A DNA stretch of 64,000 bases from an uncultured Prevotellaceae bacterium. GTDB lineage: Bacteria; Bacteroidota; Bacteroidia; Bacteroidales; Bacteroidaceae. The notes below the pieces were generated by a model that was given only the letters and a program-made list of their open reading frames with translations, had not been told where the DNA came from and searched no databases. The stretch spans positions 1 through 64,000 of the forward strand of contig CACYXD010000005.1 in assembly GCA_902778255.1 (NCBI GenBank). The letters are read 5' to 3'. Made by a program: the position numbers and the translations under genes. Shown here piece by piece: positions 36,115 through 44,618 of this stretch; position 1 is the first letter of the stretch, and the number at the start of each line of letters is the position of its first letter.

Positions 36115-36987
36115 TTATTGATTGCGTAATTCGCTTGGCTTCCTGCCTGTTTTGAGTTTGAACTTTGCGGAGAAGTAGTCGGGTGACTCAAAGTTGAGTT
36201 GATAGGCTATTTCCTTGATACTCATACTTGTGGTTGAGAGCAATTCTTTAGCTCGTTGCAAGCGCAGGTCTTGTTGATAGGTGGCTGGTGAAAGTCCAGT
36301 ATGCTCTTTGAACAGCTTGCGGAAGTTGGAATAGCTGACACCCAGTTCCTCGGCTACTTGCTGAATACTCAACGGACTCTCCAAAGACTCGCGGATGCGC
36401 AGGCGCGCTTTATTAATCATGTCCACATGAGTCTGGTTGCGGCTCTTCAGTTCGATGTTACGTTCCAGTGAATACATCATGCCAATCAGATGATTTACGA
36501 TGCCTGCCATCAACTGCTGAGAATATGCAGCTTCTTCCAATGCAGTGCTGTATGCTTGTTTATAGAGGCTGACTACATCGTCAGAGAAGCCTACATGATA
36601 GATGGGCTTCGTTGGCGACAGGAATCCAGCCCTTATACGTGCATCCATGTTCTCTCCCTTAAAGCCAATCCAGTATTTCTTCCATCCTTTTGCCCCTATG
36701 GGGTGATAGCTGTGCCACTCGCCAGGGAAAAGCAGGAAGAAATCGCCTTCTTTCAGGTGTGCCTCGGGTATTGTGCGGCTGTGGAAGATGCCTTCGCCTT
36801 CTATGATATATAGCAGTTGATACTCAGGCAGGATGCGCCCCTTATCCAGTTCAAAGTAATAGCCATCGGCATGTCCTTTAGTGGGGTAGGAGTCGTTGGG
36901 GCCGATTTCTTCGTAGCCAATAGTAGTAACGGTTAACCCCCATAGGGCATCTCGTTCGCTGGCTAGCATATACTTACTTGTCTGCAT
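36115..36987 (-). CDS. AraC-family transcription regulator (RhaR candidate)
   Basis: The 290-aa product has a cupin-like sugar-sensing N-terminus (YIIEGEGIFHSRTIPEAHLKEGDFFLLFPGEWHSY) and a C-terminal AraC HTH pair (SIQQVAEELGVSYSNFRKLFKEHTG, SIKEIAYQLNFESPDYFSAKFK). It lies near the rha genes, which makes rhamnose control likely, but the gene is in a tight line after two sensor kinases (16-base gap). The start at MQTSKY avoids overlap with the kinase. Confidence 0.85.
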   Translation of the reverse strand: MQTSKYMLASERDALWGLTVTTIGYEEIGPNDSYPTKGHADGYYFELDKGRILPEYQLLYIIEGEGIFHSRTIPEAHLKEGDFFLLFPGEWHSYHPIGAKGWKKYWIGFKGENMDARIRAGFLSPTKPIYHVGFSDDVVSLYKQAYSTALEEAAYSQQLMAGIVNHLIGMMYSLERNIELKSRNQTHVDMINKARLRIRESLESPLSIQQVAEELGVSYSNFRKLFKEHTGLSPATYQQDLRLQRAKELLSTTSMSIKEIAYQLNFESPDYFSAKFKLKTGRKPSELRNQ

Positions 36988-37003
36988 AGTTTTAAGATTT
37001 ATT

Positions 37004-39739
37004 TTATGTTGTTGGTTGTTTATTCTGTTTACAGGGAATCCATAGCCAGAAGGTGGAGCCTTTTCCTTCACCTTCACTGAACACCCCAATTTTTCCGCCA
37101 CAGCGGTCGGCAATGCTCTTGCAGATGCTGAGTCCCAATCCTGTACCTTGTACGAAATCGTTCAGTTTTACAAAACGCTCAAATACGCTGGCTTGCTTGT
37201 CCTTGGGAATGCCGGCTCCAGTGTCTTCACAATAAATGTATAGTCCGCCTTCCTGTTCGCGATAGCCCACCTTGATATGTCCTTGGTGGGTATATTTTAC
37301 GGCGTTGGTGACAAAATTGGTTATTACCTGCTGTATGCGGCCTTTGTCAAGTTCTGCAGGGTAGGTGTTGTATGGGTTGTCTTTGATGAACTGCACACCA
37401 GGTTCTTGTACGCGCTGCTCAACGGTCTGGCAGATATCATCAAATATCTGCGAGAAGTCGAGAGCGGTGGGAGTGATGGTAAGTGTCTGGTTCGTATCTG
37501 ACGCTTCTAGGATATCATTGATAAGTCGCAGGAGCATATCGCAGTTGTTACGAATGATACGTATGAACTCCTGTCTGTCGGCAGGTTCGTTAACAACCTG
37601 CAGCAGGTCGCTGAAGCCTACGATGGCATTTAGTGGCGTGCGGATCTCATGGGTCATATTAGCCAGGAAGGCACTCTTCGTCATTCCTGAAGCTTCTGCT
37701 CGTGTGCGCTCTTTCTTCAATTTTTCTTGAGCATCCATCAAGTCATCGATGTTGCGCAGTACGCCAAAGAATCCGGTATGGTGGCCCTCCTCGTCAAAGG
37801 TTGGCATACCGCTGATGGCGTGCCATTGTGGCTGAACGTTGTGTGGCGTATGCTTAAAGTGATGTACTAGACTGAAAGGTTTCAGACTATCTTTCAATTT
37901 CTGAATAGATGCAGCAGCGATGGGACGTTCGTCTTCGTAAAGACTTTCGAGGTACTCGTCGAAACTCTCGGAGAATTCCGGCTTTGCCAAGGTGCGTGTA
38001 AACTCAATCCGTTGTGTTTTGAAGTCCATAGACCATATGTAAAGGTTGCTCTTTTCCAGCATATAGCGCAATTCCTCTTCGTAGTGGCTGATTTCCTCAT
38101 AAATATGCTTGAGTTCTTTTTCCTGTCTCCGTTGTTCCAAATCCGTGTCTCGCTCGGCTGTCACATCACGAGAAGTCACAATATAATATAATAGGTTGTC
38201 CTGTTCATCGAATGTCGGACGTATCCGGAAATCAATATATTTACTGAGGTTGATTTCGGGATAGTACATATGTTGACAGACGTGGAACGAGTGCTTACTA
38301 TAGCGGTCGAAGTCGTGCTTCAAGACAGGAGTGTCAAACATGCAGGTCTTGCGGAAGAATGCTTCATGTTCTTTGTCAAACTCACAAAGTTCCCGCATAC
38401 TGTCATTTAAGTCCATGAGCATACCATTGGCATCATAGAACGACATGGCGATGATGTTGCTATGGAATATCTTCATATATCTGCTTCCAACCTCGTTATT
38501 GGCTTGTTCTTCCTCCACCTCGTGGGTGATATCCTTTACCGTGTTGACGATATGCACCATTTTGTCTTCTTCCATTTCGGCAATGGAGTTACCTGTCAGA
38601 TAGCGACCTCTCCATCTGAATGATATGTTGTATGGCTGGTCGGGTGTTTGCAGGAGATGTCCGTAGATTGCGCGTGCGTTGGGTAAGTCGCTGGGGTGGA
38701 TTCCTGCAAAGAAATCCTCGGAGTCAAGGCCGTTGAATGGTAGCAGATTACCATAGACGTTCTTCATTTGACCATTGGTAAGGTCGTGCTCGAAGATGTA
38801 GAAATCACCCATGCTCAATGCCTGTGCCATCATATTGCCTACATCTTGTGTCCTGGTGACGGCTCGCTTTATGCGGCGGCGTAGCAATTGGCTGAGGATA
38901 AGAAGGCCTAAAGCCAGCAATAGAACGATGGCGATGATGTAGAAAGCATAGAGAGGTGTGTCGTTATGCGCCCTGTCTGGCCTGAACCATTTGTCGCTGA
39001 TTATTTCCAACTCTCCCGCCTGTGACATACGTGTGTATTCATCGTCAATGGCATCGATAATCTTTTGGTCGAAGCCAATGATATGCAATTCTCCAATGGG
39101 GATGTCAACATCGGAGGTTTCAATGTCTTCAATCGCCATCTCGCGTATTTTCTGCTCAAGCGGTAATGCTCCCCACAAGAAATACCTGACCTCATTGTGA
39201 GTCAGTGCCACCAGTGCCTCGCGTGGTGTTTCATACTTGATGTAGTAGGGCCTGTATGTCTGTTTTTGCAGATAGGTGTTCACGTAGTCGCTGGCTTTCA
39301 CGATGATTGTGTCGGCATAAGTTAGTTCGTTTATGCTCGTGAGTGGAGTTGTTCCTTTCTTGTATGCGACTTTTACTCTATAGACATTATAGAAATTTTT
39401 TGTTTGTACATAGGGAGTCATATTGTATTCCTCGCCTATGGCATGAATCAGGTCAGCCTGCTCGGCTTCGAATAATTCCACGGCTTTTTTCCATTCTCGC
39501 ATCTCGAAACGATGAGGAATGTGCAGACGGTTTAATATGATGTCAAGTACCTCAATGTTATAGCCGGCGGGATCACCGCTATTGTCTGTAAACTCAAAGG
39601 GTGGGAAGTCCCAGTCGCAGATGATGACAAGCGGGTCGGTCTCAGTATATAGCCGGCCTTTCCTGCTGTTACCTGCTGCCACTGTCGCTGTCAGCGCCAC
39701 GAGAGCCAGGAGTAGTGTGATGAATCGTTGCCTTGTCAT
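37004..39739 (-). CDS. Sensor histidine kinase with periplasmic solute-binding domain
   Basis: The 911-aa product has a signal sequence, a periplasmic SBP_bac_3-like domain (CDWDFPPFEFTD, GYNIEVLDIIL), a transmembrane segment near 265-290, two or three PAS-like regions, a HisKA domain with phospho-acceptor His in FLANMTHEIRTPLNAI, and an ATPase (NFVTNAVKYT, DTGAGIPKD, GTGLGLSI). It lacks a receiver domain. It senses a periplasmic ligand, not identified. The gene starts 1 base after the stop of the next kinase. Confidence 0.9.
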   Translation of the reverse strand: MTRQRFITLLLALVALTATVAAGNSRKGRLYTETDPLVIICDWDFPPFEFTDNSGDPAGYNIEVLDIILNRLHIPHRFEMREWKKAVELFEAEQADLIHAIGEEYNMTPYVQTKNFYNVYRVKVAYKKGTTPLTSINELTYADTIIVKASDYVNTYLQKQTYRPYYIKYETPREALVALTHNEVRYFLWGALPLEQKIREMAIEDIETSDVDIPIGELHIIGFDQKIIDAIDDEYTRMSQAGELEIISDKWFRPDRAHNDTPLYAFYIIAIVLLLALGLLILSQLLRRRIKRAVTRTQDVGNMMAQALSMGDFYIFEHDLTNGQMKNVYGNLLPFNGLDSEDFFAGIHPSDLPNARAIYGHLLQTPDQPYNISFRWRGRYLTGNSIAEMEEDKMVHIVNTVKDITHEVEEEQANNEVGSRYMKIFHSNIIAMSFYDANGMLMDLNDSMRELCEFDKEHEAFFRKTCMFDTPVLKHDFDRYSKHSFHVCQHMYYPEINLSKYIDFRIRPTFDEQDNLLYYIVTSRDVTAERDTDLEQRRQEKELKHIYEEISHYEEELRYMLEKSNLYIWSMDFKTQRIEFTRTLAKPEFSESFDEYLESLYEDERPIAAASIQKLKDSLKPFSLVHHFKHTPHNVQPQWHAISGMPTFDEEGHHTGFFGVLRNIDDLMDAQEKLKKERTRAEASGMTKSAFLANMTHEIRTPLNAIVGFSDLLQVVNEPADRQEFIRIIRNNCDMLLRLINDILEASDTNQTLTITPTALDFSQIFDDICQTVEQRVQEPGVQFIKDNPYNTYPAELDKGRIQQVITNFVTNAVKYTHQGHIKVGYREQEGGLYIYCEDTGAGIPKDKQASVFERFVKLNDFVQGTGLGLSICKSIADRCGGKIGVFSEGEGKGSTFWLWIPCKQNKQPTT

Positions 39740-39740
39740 T

Positions 39741-42557
39741 CTATGCGTCGTTTTTCCGTTCTATTTCAATTGCTTTGCAGGGGATGGTAAACCATACGGT
39801 AGTACCTTTTCCTACTGTTGACTTGATATTGATGGTGCCCTTCATCAGGCGAATGAGCTCATAACAGATGCTCAGCCCCAGTCCCGTTCCGTTGCTTGCA
39901 CCTGTAGAGAACCGTTCAAAGATGTGTCCCATTAGTTTCTCTTCCACGCCACGGCCAGTGTCTTCCACCGACACAATCAGTTGGTCGCCGGCATATTCAT
40001 AACTGGCGTGTACGTAGCCTTCTGAAGTGAAATGTGCAGCGTTAGAGATGAGCTGTTCTATGATATGTCCAATGTTTTGAATGTCAATATCAAGTACCAT
40101 GTGTTGATAATGGTTCTCTACCTTCAGTTTTACATTGCTGTTGGTATCTCGGTGACCATCCCAATAAGTGACGCACATGCCTTCGAAGGTCATCGCGAAG
40201 TCAGTGGGCGATGGCTTGACTTCTATCATCTGGGCATCAATACGCGAGAGAAACAGAATGTTGTTGATGAGTTTCAGCAGTGAGTCGGAGTTACTCCTGA
40301 TCTCGTTGACAAACAGGAGCTCGTCTTCTTGAGCATGGGGGTGTTGGAAGAACTCAGCAAATCCTACAATGGAGTTCAGCGGGGTGCGAATCTCATAGTT
40401 CATGTTGTGTAGGAAGGCATTCTTGATGGTCTCTATCTCTTGTGCCTTAGCTGTTTCCATTGCCAGTTGCTCCTCCGTTGTTTTCAGCTCGCTCACATCA
40501 CGGCATATGCCATAATACTCCCTGACATTTCCTGTCTCATCGGTCATGGGTACCATGATCAGCTGTAAAAACAGTTTGCGACCTTTCTGCTGACGCAGTG
40601 TTGTCTTCAAGGTTACATCAATAGGTGCGATGGAACGGCGATCCATATCCGTCAGTGTGCGTTGCGCAGTCTTTAGACTGGTTTCGTCGAGGAAGTGTAG
40701 CGCACGCGTCTGAGTCAGTTGCGTCTGTACTTTGGTAATGCCACTATAAATCGTCAGTATGTGGGTGTCAGGATGATAGTTGGCAAGGCGCATTCCGCCG
40801 ACCTTCAGCGTGTAGTTGATGTTCTCAATATAGCGTTGCTCGGCTTTGTTGGCTTCTTTTTGGCGTATCACCGCATCTTTGCGTAGATGATAGTTGCGTG
40901 CTATCTCTGCCACCTCTCGGCCGGTTCCATAGTATCCTAACGGTTGGTTGTTGTCATCAAGCAGGGGTTGTAGTTTCAGTTCGTACCAAACCAGTCCAAG
41001 ATTTGGAAGTTGGATCTTTATTGTGGCATAAAACGGCTCTTGGTTAGATTCCTTGAAGTCAGATGGGTTAAGTCCGTAAAAGCTGAAGATAGTGACATCG
41101 TCTCCCAAGGCACTCTTGTCTTTGATTCCAAAGGTATGACATGCCTTGTCGTTAAGATCAGTCAGGTAGCCGTCTTTGTTGAAATAGGTCATGTCAACCA
41201 TAATCGAGTCAAAGATAGCATGGTAACGCAGTAATGTGTCTTTGACACGTTGTTGACGCTGCCGGTCTTGGCTGATATCGTTGCGAGTACCAATGATTAC
41301 GGTGGGCTTGCCGTTGCGATCGCGATGGAACACGGATAGCAGGATGGCATAGTCTCTCAACTCGTTGTTGTTGACGTCTGATGGTACCCTGAGGTTAAGT
41401 TCTATGTTCTCGGCTTTACGTTCAGCCAGAAGTGTCAGCGATTGCATGATCTGCTCCATCTCGCTCGAGTTGTAATTGCCAAAGAACTGTAGCAGTGTGT
41501 ATTCGTGCTTGTGCTCACCATTGGCGTCATACCAAGTGATGGTTTGTCGCTTGATGTCGTAAGTCCAAATGCGCACACCACTGGCTTTTAGCGTCATAGC
41601 AAATCTGGAGTTTTGCTTCCTGATTTTCCTTGTCACCCTTCGTTCACGTACTTTGTAGAATATGTAGTAAACAATGGATATGACGAAGATGATTACCAGT
41701 ATGTTGGCTATTGTCCATATCCACGAGGGGATGCCCGTCTCTTCACGATCGGGGTAAAACCATTTACTTTCCAGGGAAGTCAGTTTGTCTTTCGCCTTTA
41801 AGACGGCGTAGGTGCTGTCGAGTACTGCCAATAACAGATGGTTGTTTGACATGAATCGGTATTCCCCATGAGGCATGTCTATCGGAACCAGGGTCAGATT
41901 GTCGGCATGATATTGTCTGATAAGCCATTTCAAGGATATGGTGTTCCACAGTATGGGTTCGCTCTCCTCGGTATTTGCATGTAAGATGGCGGCTTTCATG
42001 TCGTTGAATGGGATGGCGTTTAGTTCCCATCCGTGATGTTCCATCAGATGATGACTGAAGCTGCCTGTGTGTACTATTACTTGATAGTTGGCTAAGTCGC
42101 CGATCTGCTTGAGGGGCTGTGCAGCTTCTTTCTTGTATGCTACGCTATGGGTAAACAAGGCTATCACGCTGCGCCCGTATTGTGCATAGTCATCGTGGAA
42201 GAAGGCTTTCATGCCCAGCATCAGGTCAGAGTTGCCTGCCTTCAAATCCTCAAGAGCCTCTTTCGTGTCTTTCAGTTTGATCTCGTAGGGGATGTTCAGC
42301 TCCTCAAAAATCAATGTCATCAGTTCTACGTTGTAGCCTGTGGGCTTGCCGTCTTCAATGAAAGAGTAGGGCCACAAGTCCCATGCATCCTCATACACAA
42401 GCGGGCGCTCTTTGGTGAAATGCAGACTGTCAATATCGATGGTCTGAGCATGTCCGCCTGTCACTGCCAGTAAAAGTAGTACAAGCAAGACAATAGTGCC
42501 TTGCTTCCATGTATTGTGGTCTTTCTCCCTTATGGGATTATGTGGTTGACGGATCAT
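39741..42557 (-). CDS. Sensor kinase-like protein with Tyr at the phospho-acceptor site
   Basis: The 938-aa product has the same layout as the adjacent kinase: N-terminal membrane segment, SBP_bac_3-like domain (VYEDAWDLWPYSF, GYNVELMTLIF), second membrane segment, PAS-like regions, HisKA-like helix and ATPase (EQLISNAAHF, DTGRGVEE, GTGLGLSI). The HisKA motif reads FLHNMNYEIRTPLNSI: Tyr721 (codon TAT) stands where the phosphorylated His should be. The ATPase boxes look intact. Start at 42557 follows the promoter TAAATTTG. Confidence 0.88.
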   Translation of the reverse strand: MIRQPHNPIREKDHNTWKQGTIVLLVLLLLAVTGGHAQTIDIDSLHFTKERPLVYEDAWDLWPYSFIEDGKPTGYNVELMTLIFEELNIPYEIKLKDTKEALEDLKAGNSDLMLGMKAFFHDDYAQYGRSVIALFTHSVAYKKEAAQPLKQIGDLANYQVIVHTGSFSHHLMEHHGWELNAIPFNDMKAAILHANTEESEPILWNTISLKWLIRQYHADNLTLVPIDMPHGEYRFMSNNHLLLAVLDSTYAVLKAKDKLTSLESKWFYPDREETGIPSWIWTIANILVIIFVISIVYYIFYKVRERRVTRKIRKQNSRFAMTLKASGVRIWTYDIKRQTITWYDANGEHKHEYTLLQFFGNYNSSEMEQIMQSLTLLAERKAENIELNLRVPSDVNNNELRDYAILLSVFHRDRNGKPTVIIGTRNDISQDRQRQQRVKDTLLRYHAIFDSIMVDMTYFNKDGYLTDLNDKACHTFGIKDKSALGDDVTIFSFYGLNPSDFKESNQEPFYATIKIQLPNLGLVWYELKLQPLLDDNNQPLGYYGTGREVAEIARNYHLRKDAVIRQKEANKAEQRYIENINYTLKVGGMRLANYHPDTHILTIYSGITKVQTQLTQTRALHFLDETSLKTAQRTLTDMDRRSIAPIDVTLKTTLRQQKGRKLFLQLIMVPMTDETGNVREYYGICRDVSELKTTEEQLAMETAKAQEIETIKNAFLHNMNYEIRTPLNSIVGFAEFFQHPHAQEDELLFVNEIRSNSDSLLKLINNILFLSRIDAQMIEVKPSPTDFAMTFEGMCVTYWDGHRDTNSNVKLKVENHYQHMVLDIDIQNIGHIIEQLISNAAHFTSEGYVHASYEYAGDQLIVSVEDTGRGVEEKLMGHIFERFSTGASNGTGLGLSICYELIRLMKGTINIKSTVGKGTTVWFTIPCKAIEIERKNDA

Positions 42558-42577
42558 CTTAGGTCGTTTTGACTCTG

Positions 42578-42585
42578 CAAATTTA
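42578..42585 (-). promoter_or_regulatory. Promoter -7 box of the kinase-kinase-AraC unit
   Basis: TAAATTTG on the minus strand, 20 bases before the chosen start. Confidence 0.5.
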
Positions 42586-42638
42586 AAAAATATATATGAA
42601 ATAGCCAAACTTTAGTTGCTTTTTTCCTGATTATTTCT

Positions 42639-42646
42639 TACCTTTG
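42639..42646 (+). promoter_or_regulatory. Promoter -7 box of the metY-like gene
   Basis: TACCTTTG on the plus strand, 29 bases before the ATG. Confidence 0.6.
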
Positions 42647-42675
42647 CACGCAAAAATGTAATAAAACGCAACGAA

Positions 42676-43962
42676 ATGAATAAAAAAATGAAACAAGCGA
42701 CCCTCTGTGTGCAAGCCGGATGGGAGCCCAAAAATGGTGAATCGCGTGTGTTGCCGATTTATCAGAGTACCACGTTTAAGTATGACAACACGGAAGAGAT
42801 GGCCGATCTCTTCGATTTGAAGAAAGAGGGTTATTTCTATACCCGCCTGCAGAATCCCACCAATGATGCAGTGGCTCGCAAGATTGCTGCTCTTGAGGGT
42901 GGAGTAGGGGCTATGTTGACCAGTAGTGGTCAGGCAGCCAATTTCTATGCCATCTTCAATATCTGCGAGGCAGGCGACCATTTTGTCACCTCTAATGAAA
43001 TCTATGGTGGTACGTATAATCTCTTTGGCGTGACGCTGAAGAAACTGGGTATCGAGTGCACGTTTGTCAATCCCGAGGCTTCTGAGGAGGAGATCAGTGC
43101 TGCTTTCCGTCCTAATACGAAGGCGCTGTTTGGTGAGACAATCTCTAATCCTGGCTGTAAGGTGCTTGATATCGAGAAGTTTGCACATATTGCTCATAAA
43201 CATGGTGTGCCCCTGATAGTTGATAATACCTTCCCTACGCCCATCAACTGCCGTCCGTTTGAATGGGGTGCTGATATCGTGACCCATTCTACCACGAAAT
43301 ATATGGATGGACATGCTACGCAGGTTGGTGGCTGTATCGTCGATAGTGGTAATTTCGACTGGGATGCTCATGCTGAGAAGTTCCCTGGTCTTTGTACACC
43401 CGATGAGTCTTATCACGGACTGACCTATACGAAGAAATTCGGTAAGATGGCTTACATGACTAAGCTGACAGCTCAGTTGATGCGCGATCTGGGTTCTATC
43501 CCTTCGCCTCATAATGCCTTCCTGCTGAACCTCGGTTTGGAGACGTTGCATCTGCGTATGCCTCGTCATTGCGAGAATGCTCAGAAGATTGCAGAGTTCC
43601 TGCAGCAGGATGAGCGTGTGGCATGGGTACACTATAGCGGACTGCCCTCTGACGAGAGTTATGCGCTGGCTCAGAAATACCTGCCCAATGGTTCGTGTGG
43701 CGTTATTGCCTTTGGCTTGAAAGGAACACGTGAGACGGCTGTGAAGTTCATGGACTCGCTGAAGTTGGTTTGTATCGTGACCCATGTGGCTGATGCCCGC
43801 ACTTGTGTGCTGCATCCTGCCAGTCATACCCACCGTCAGCTCTCTGATGAACAGCTTCGCGAGGCTGGCGTAGCCCCCGACCTGATTCGCCTCTCTGTGG
43901 GTATCGAGGATGTGGACGACCTCTTGGCAGACATCCGTCAGGCGCTTGATCAGATAAAATAA
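42676..43962 (+). CDS. metY: O-acetylhomoserine sulfhydrylase (PLP enzyme)
   Basis: The 428-aa product belongs to the Cys/Met metabolism PLP family: ATLCVQAGW, SSGQAANFYAIFN, VDNTFPTPINCRP, and the PLP lysine in HSTTKYMDGHATQVGG (about Lys208). The length and overall sequence favour O-acetylhomoserine aminocarboxypropyltransferase, making homocysteine from O-acetylhomoserine and sulfide; methionine gamma-lyase is the alternative. A strong terminator follows directly. Confidence 0.88.
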   Translation: MNKKMKQATLCVQAGWEPKNGESRVLPIYQSTTFKYDNTEEMADLFDLKKEGYFYTRLQNPTNDAVARKIAALEGGVGAMLTSSGQAANFYAIFNICEAGDHFVTSNEIYGGTYNLFGVTLKKLGIECTFVNPEASEEEISAAFRPNTKALFGETISNPGCKVLDIEKFAHIAHKHGVPLIVDNTFPTPINCRPFEWGADIVTHSTTKYMDGHATQVGGCIVDSGNFDWDAHAEKFPGLCTPDESYHGLTYTKKFGKMAYMTKLTAQLMRDLGSIPSPHNAFLLNLGLETLHLRMPRHCENAQKIAEFLQQDERVAWVHYSGLPSDESYALAQKYLPNGSCGVIAFGLKGTRETAVKFMDSLKLVCIVTHVADARTCVLHPASHTHRQLSDEQLREAGVAPDLIRLSVGIEDVDDLLADIRQALDQIK

Positions 43963-43999
43963 AAAGAAAAAGCCAACCGAAAAGGTTGGCTTTTTCTTT
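43963..43999. terminator. Bidirectional terminator metY / tRNA-Gln
   Basis: 16-bp perfect inverted repeat AAAGAAAAAGCCAACC / GGTTGGCTTTTTCTTT with a 5-base loop, with A/T runs on both sides. Confidence 0.88.
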
Positions 44000-44072
44000 G
44001 GTTGGGGTACCCGGACTCGAACCAGGAAAGGCAGGACCAGAATCTGCAGTGTTACCATTACACCATACCCCA
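43999..44072 (-). tRNA. tRNA-Gln (CTG)
   Basis: On the minus strand: acceptor TGGGGTA / TACCCCA, D-arm GGTGTAATGGTAACAC, anticodon loop TTCTGGT with CTG, T-arm CCTGGTTCGAGTCCGGG, and an encoded CCA. Length 74 with CCA. One A-C mismatch in the anticodon stem. Confidence 0.92.
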
Positions 44073-44214
44073 ATTCCTTTGCATCAAGATGTCGCTTTCT
44101 CGAAATGCGCTGCAAAGGTACTACTTTTTCTTGAACCGCCAAAACTTTTTCCAACTTTTTTATAAAAATCCTCAAAAAAAAAGAGATTATTAGTGCTAAT
44201 CCAATAAAAAACTG

Positions 44215-44222
44215 TATATTTG
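44215..44222 (+). promoter_or_regulatory. Promoter -7 box of rsfS-ftsH
   Basis: TATATTTG, 26 bases before the rsfS ATG. Confidence 0.55.
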
Positions 44223-44248
44223 CAGACTGTTATTACATAATTATATTA

Positions 44249-44608
44249 ATGAAGCAAGAAAAAGAATTAGTTGACGTTATCATAGCGGGTATTCAGGAAA
44301 AGAAAGGCTCACAGATTGTGGTGGCCGACCTGAATGGTATAGAAGGTACAATCTGTCGTTATTTCGTTGTTTGTCAGGGTAACTCGCCTGCACAAGTAGA
44401 GGCCATTACTGAGAGCGTGGCAGAGATGGCACGTAAACAACTGGGCGAGAAGCCTGCCCATGTGGTGGGTTTGGAGAATGCCCAGTGGGTGGCAATGGAC
44501 TATACCGACGTGATGGTGCATGTGTTCCTGCCTGATGTGCGTGAATATTATGATTTGGAGCATCTGTGGTATGATGCTCAATTGAAATATATAGAGGATT
44601 TGGATTGA
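44249..44608 (+). CDS. rsfS: Ribosomal silencing factor RsfS
   Basis: The 119-aa product is a full-length RsfS/Iojap protein: RYFVVCQGNSPAQVEAI, GLENAQWVAMDYTDVMVHVF, REYYDLEHLWYDA. It binds ribosomal protein L14 and blocks subunit joining when nutrients run out. It lies 10 bases before ftsH and shares its promoter. Confidence 0.95.
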   Translation: MKQEKELVDVIIAGIQEKKGSQIVVADLNGIEGTICRYFVVCQGNSPAQVEAITESVAEMARKQLGEKPAHVVGLENAQWVAMDYTDVMVHVFLPDVREYYDLEHLWYDAQLKYIEDLD

Positions 44609-44618
44609 CAGTTTGAAA

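Noticed and set aside
37004-42557. Hybrid two-component systems (HTCS)
   Set aside because: Neither kinase has a receiver or a C-terminal HTH domain; the sensor part is a solute-binding domain rather than a propeller.
42631-44175. Long minus-strand frame (514 codons) opposite the metY-like gene
   Set aside because: It is the antisense shadow of a gene with clear PLP-enzyme motifs and also runs over the terminator and tRNA-Gln.
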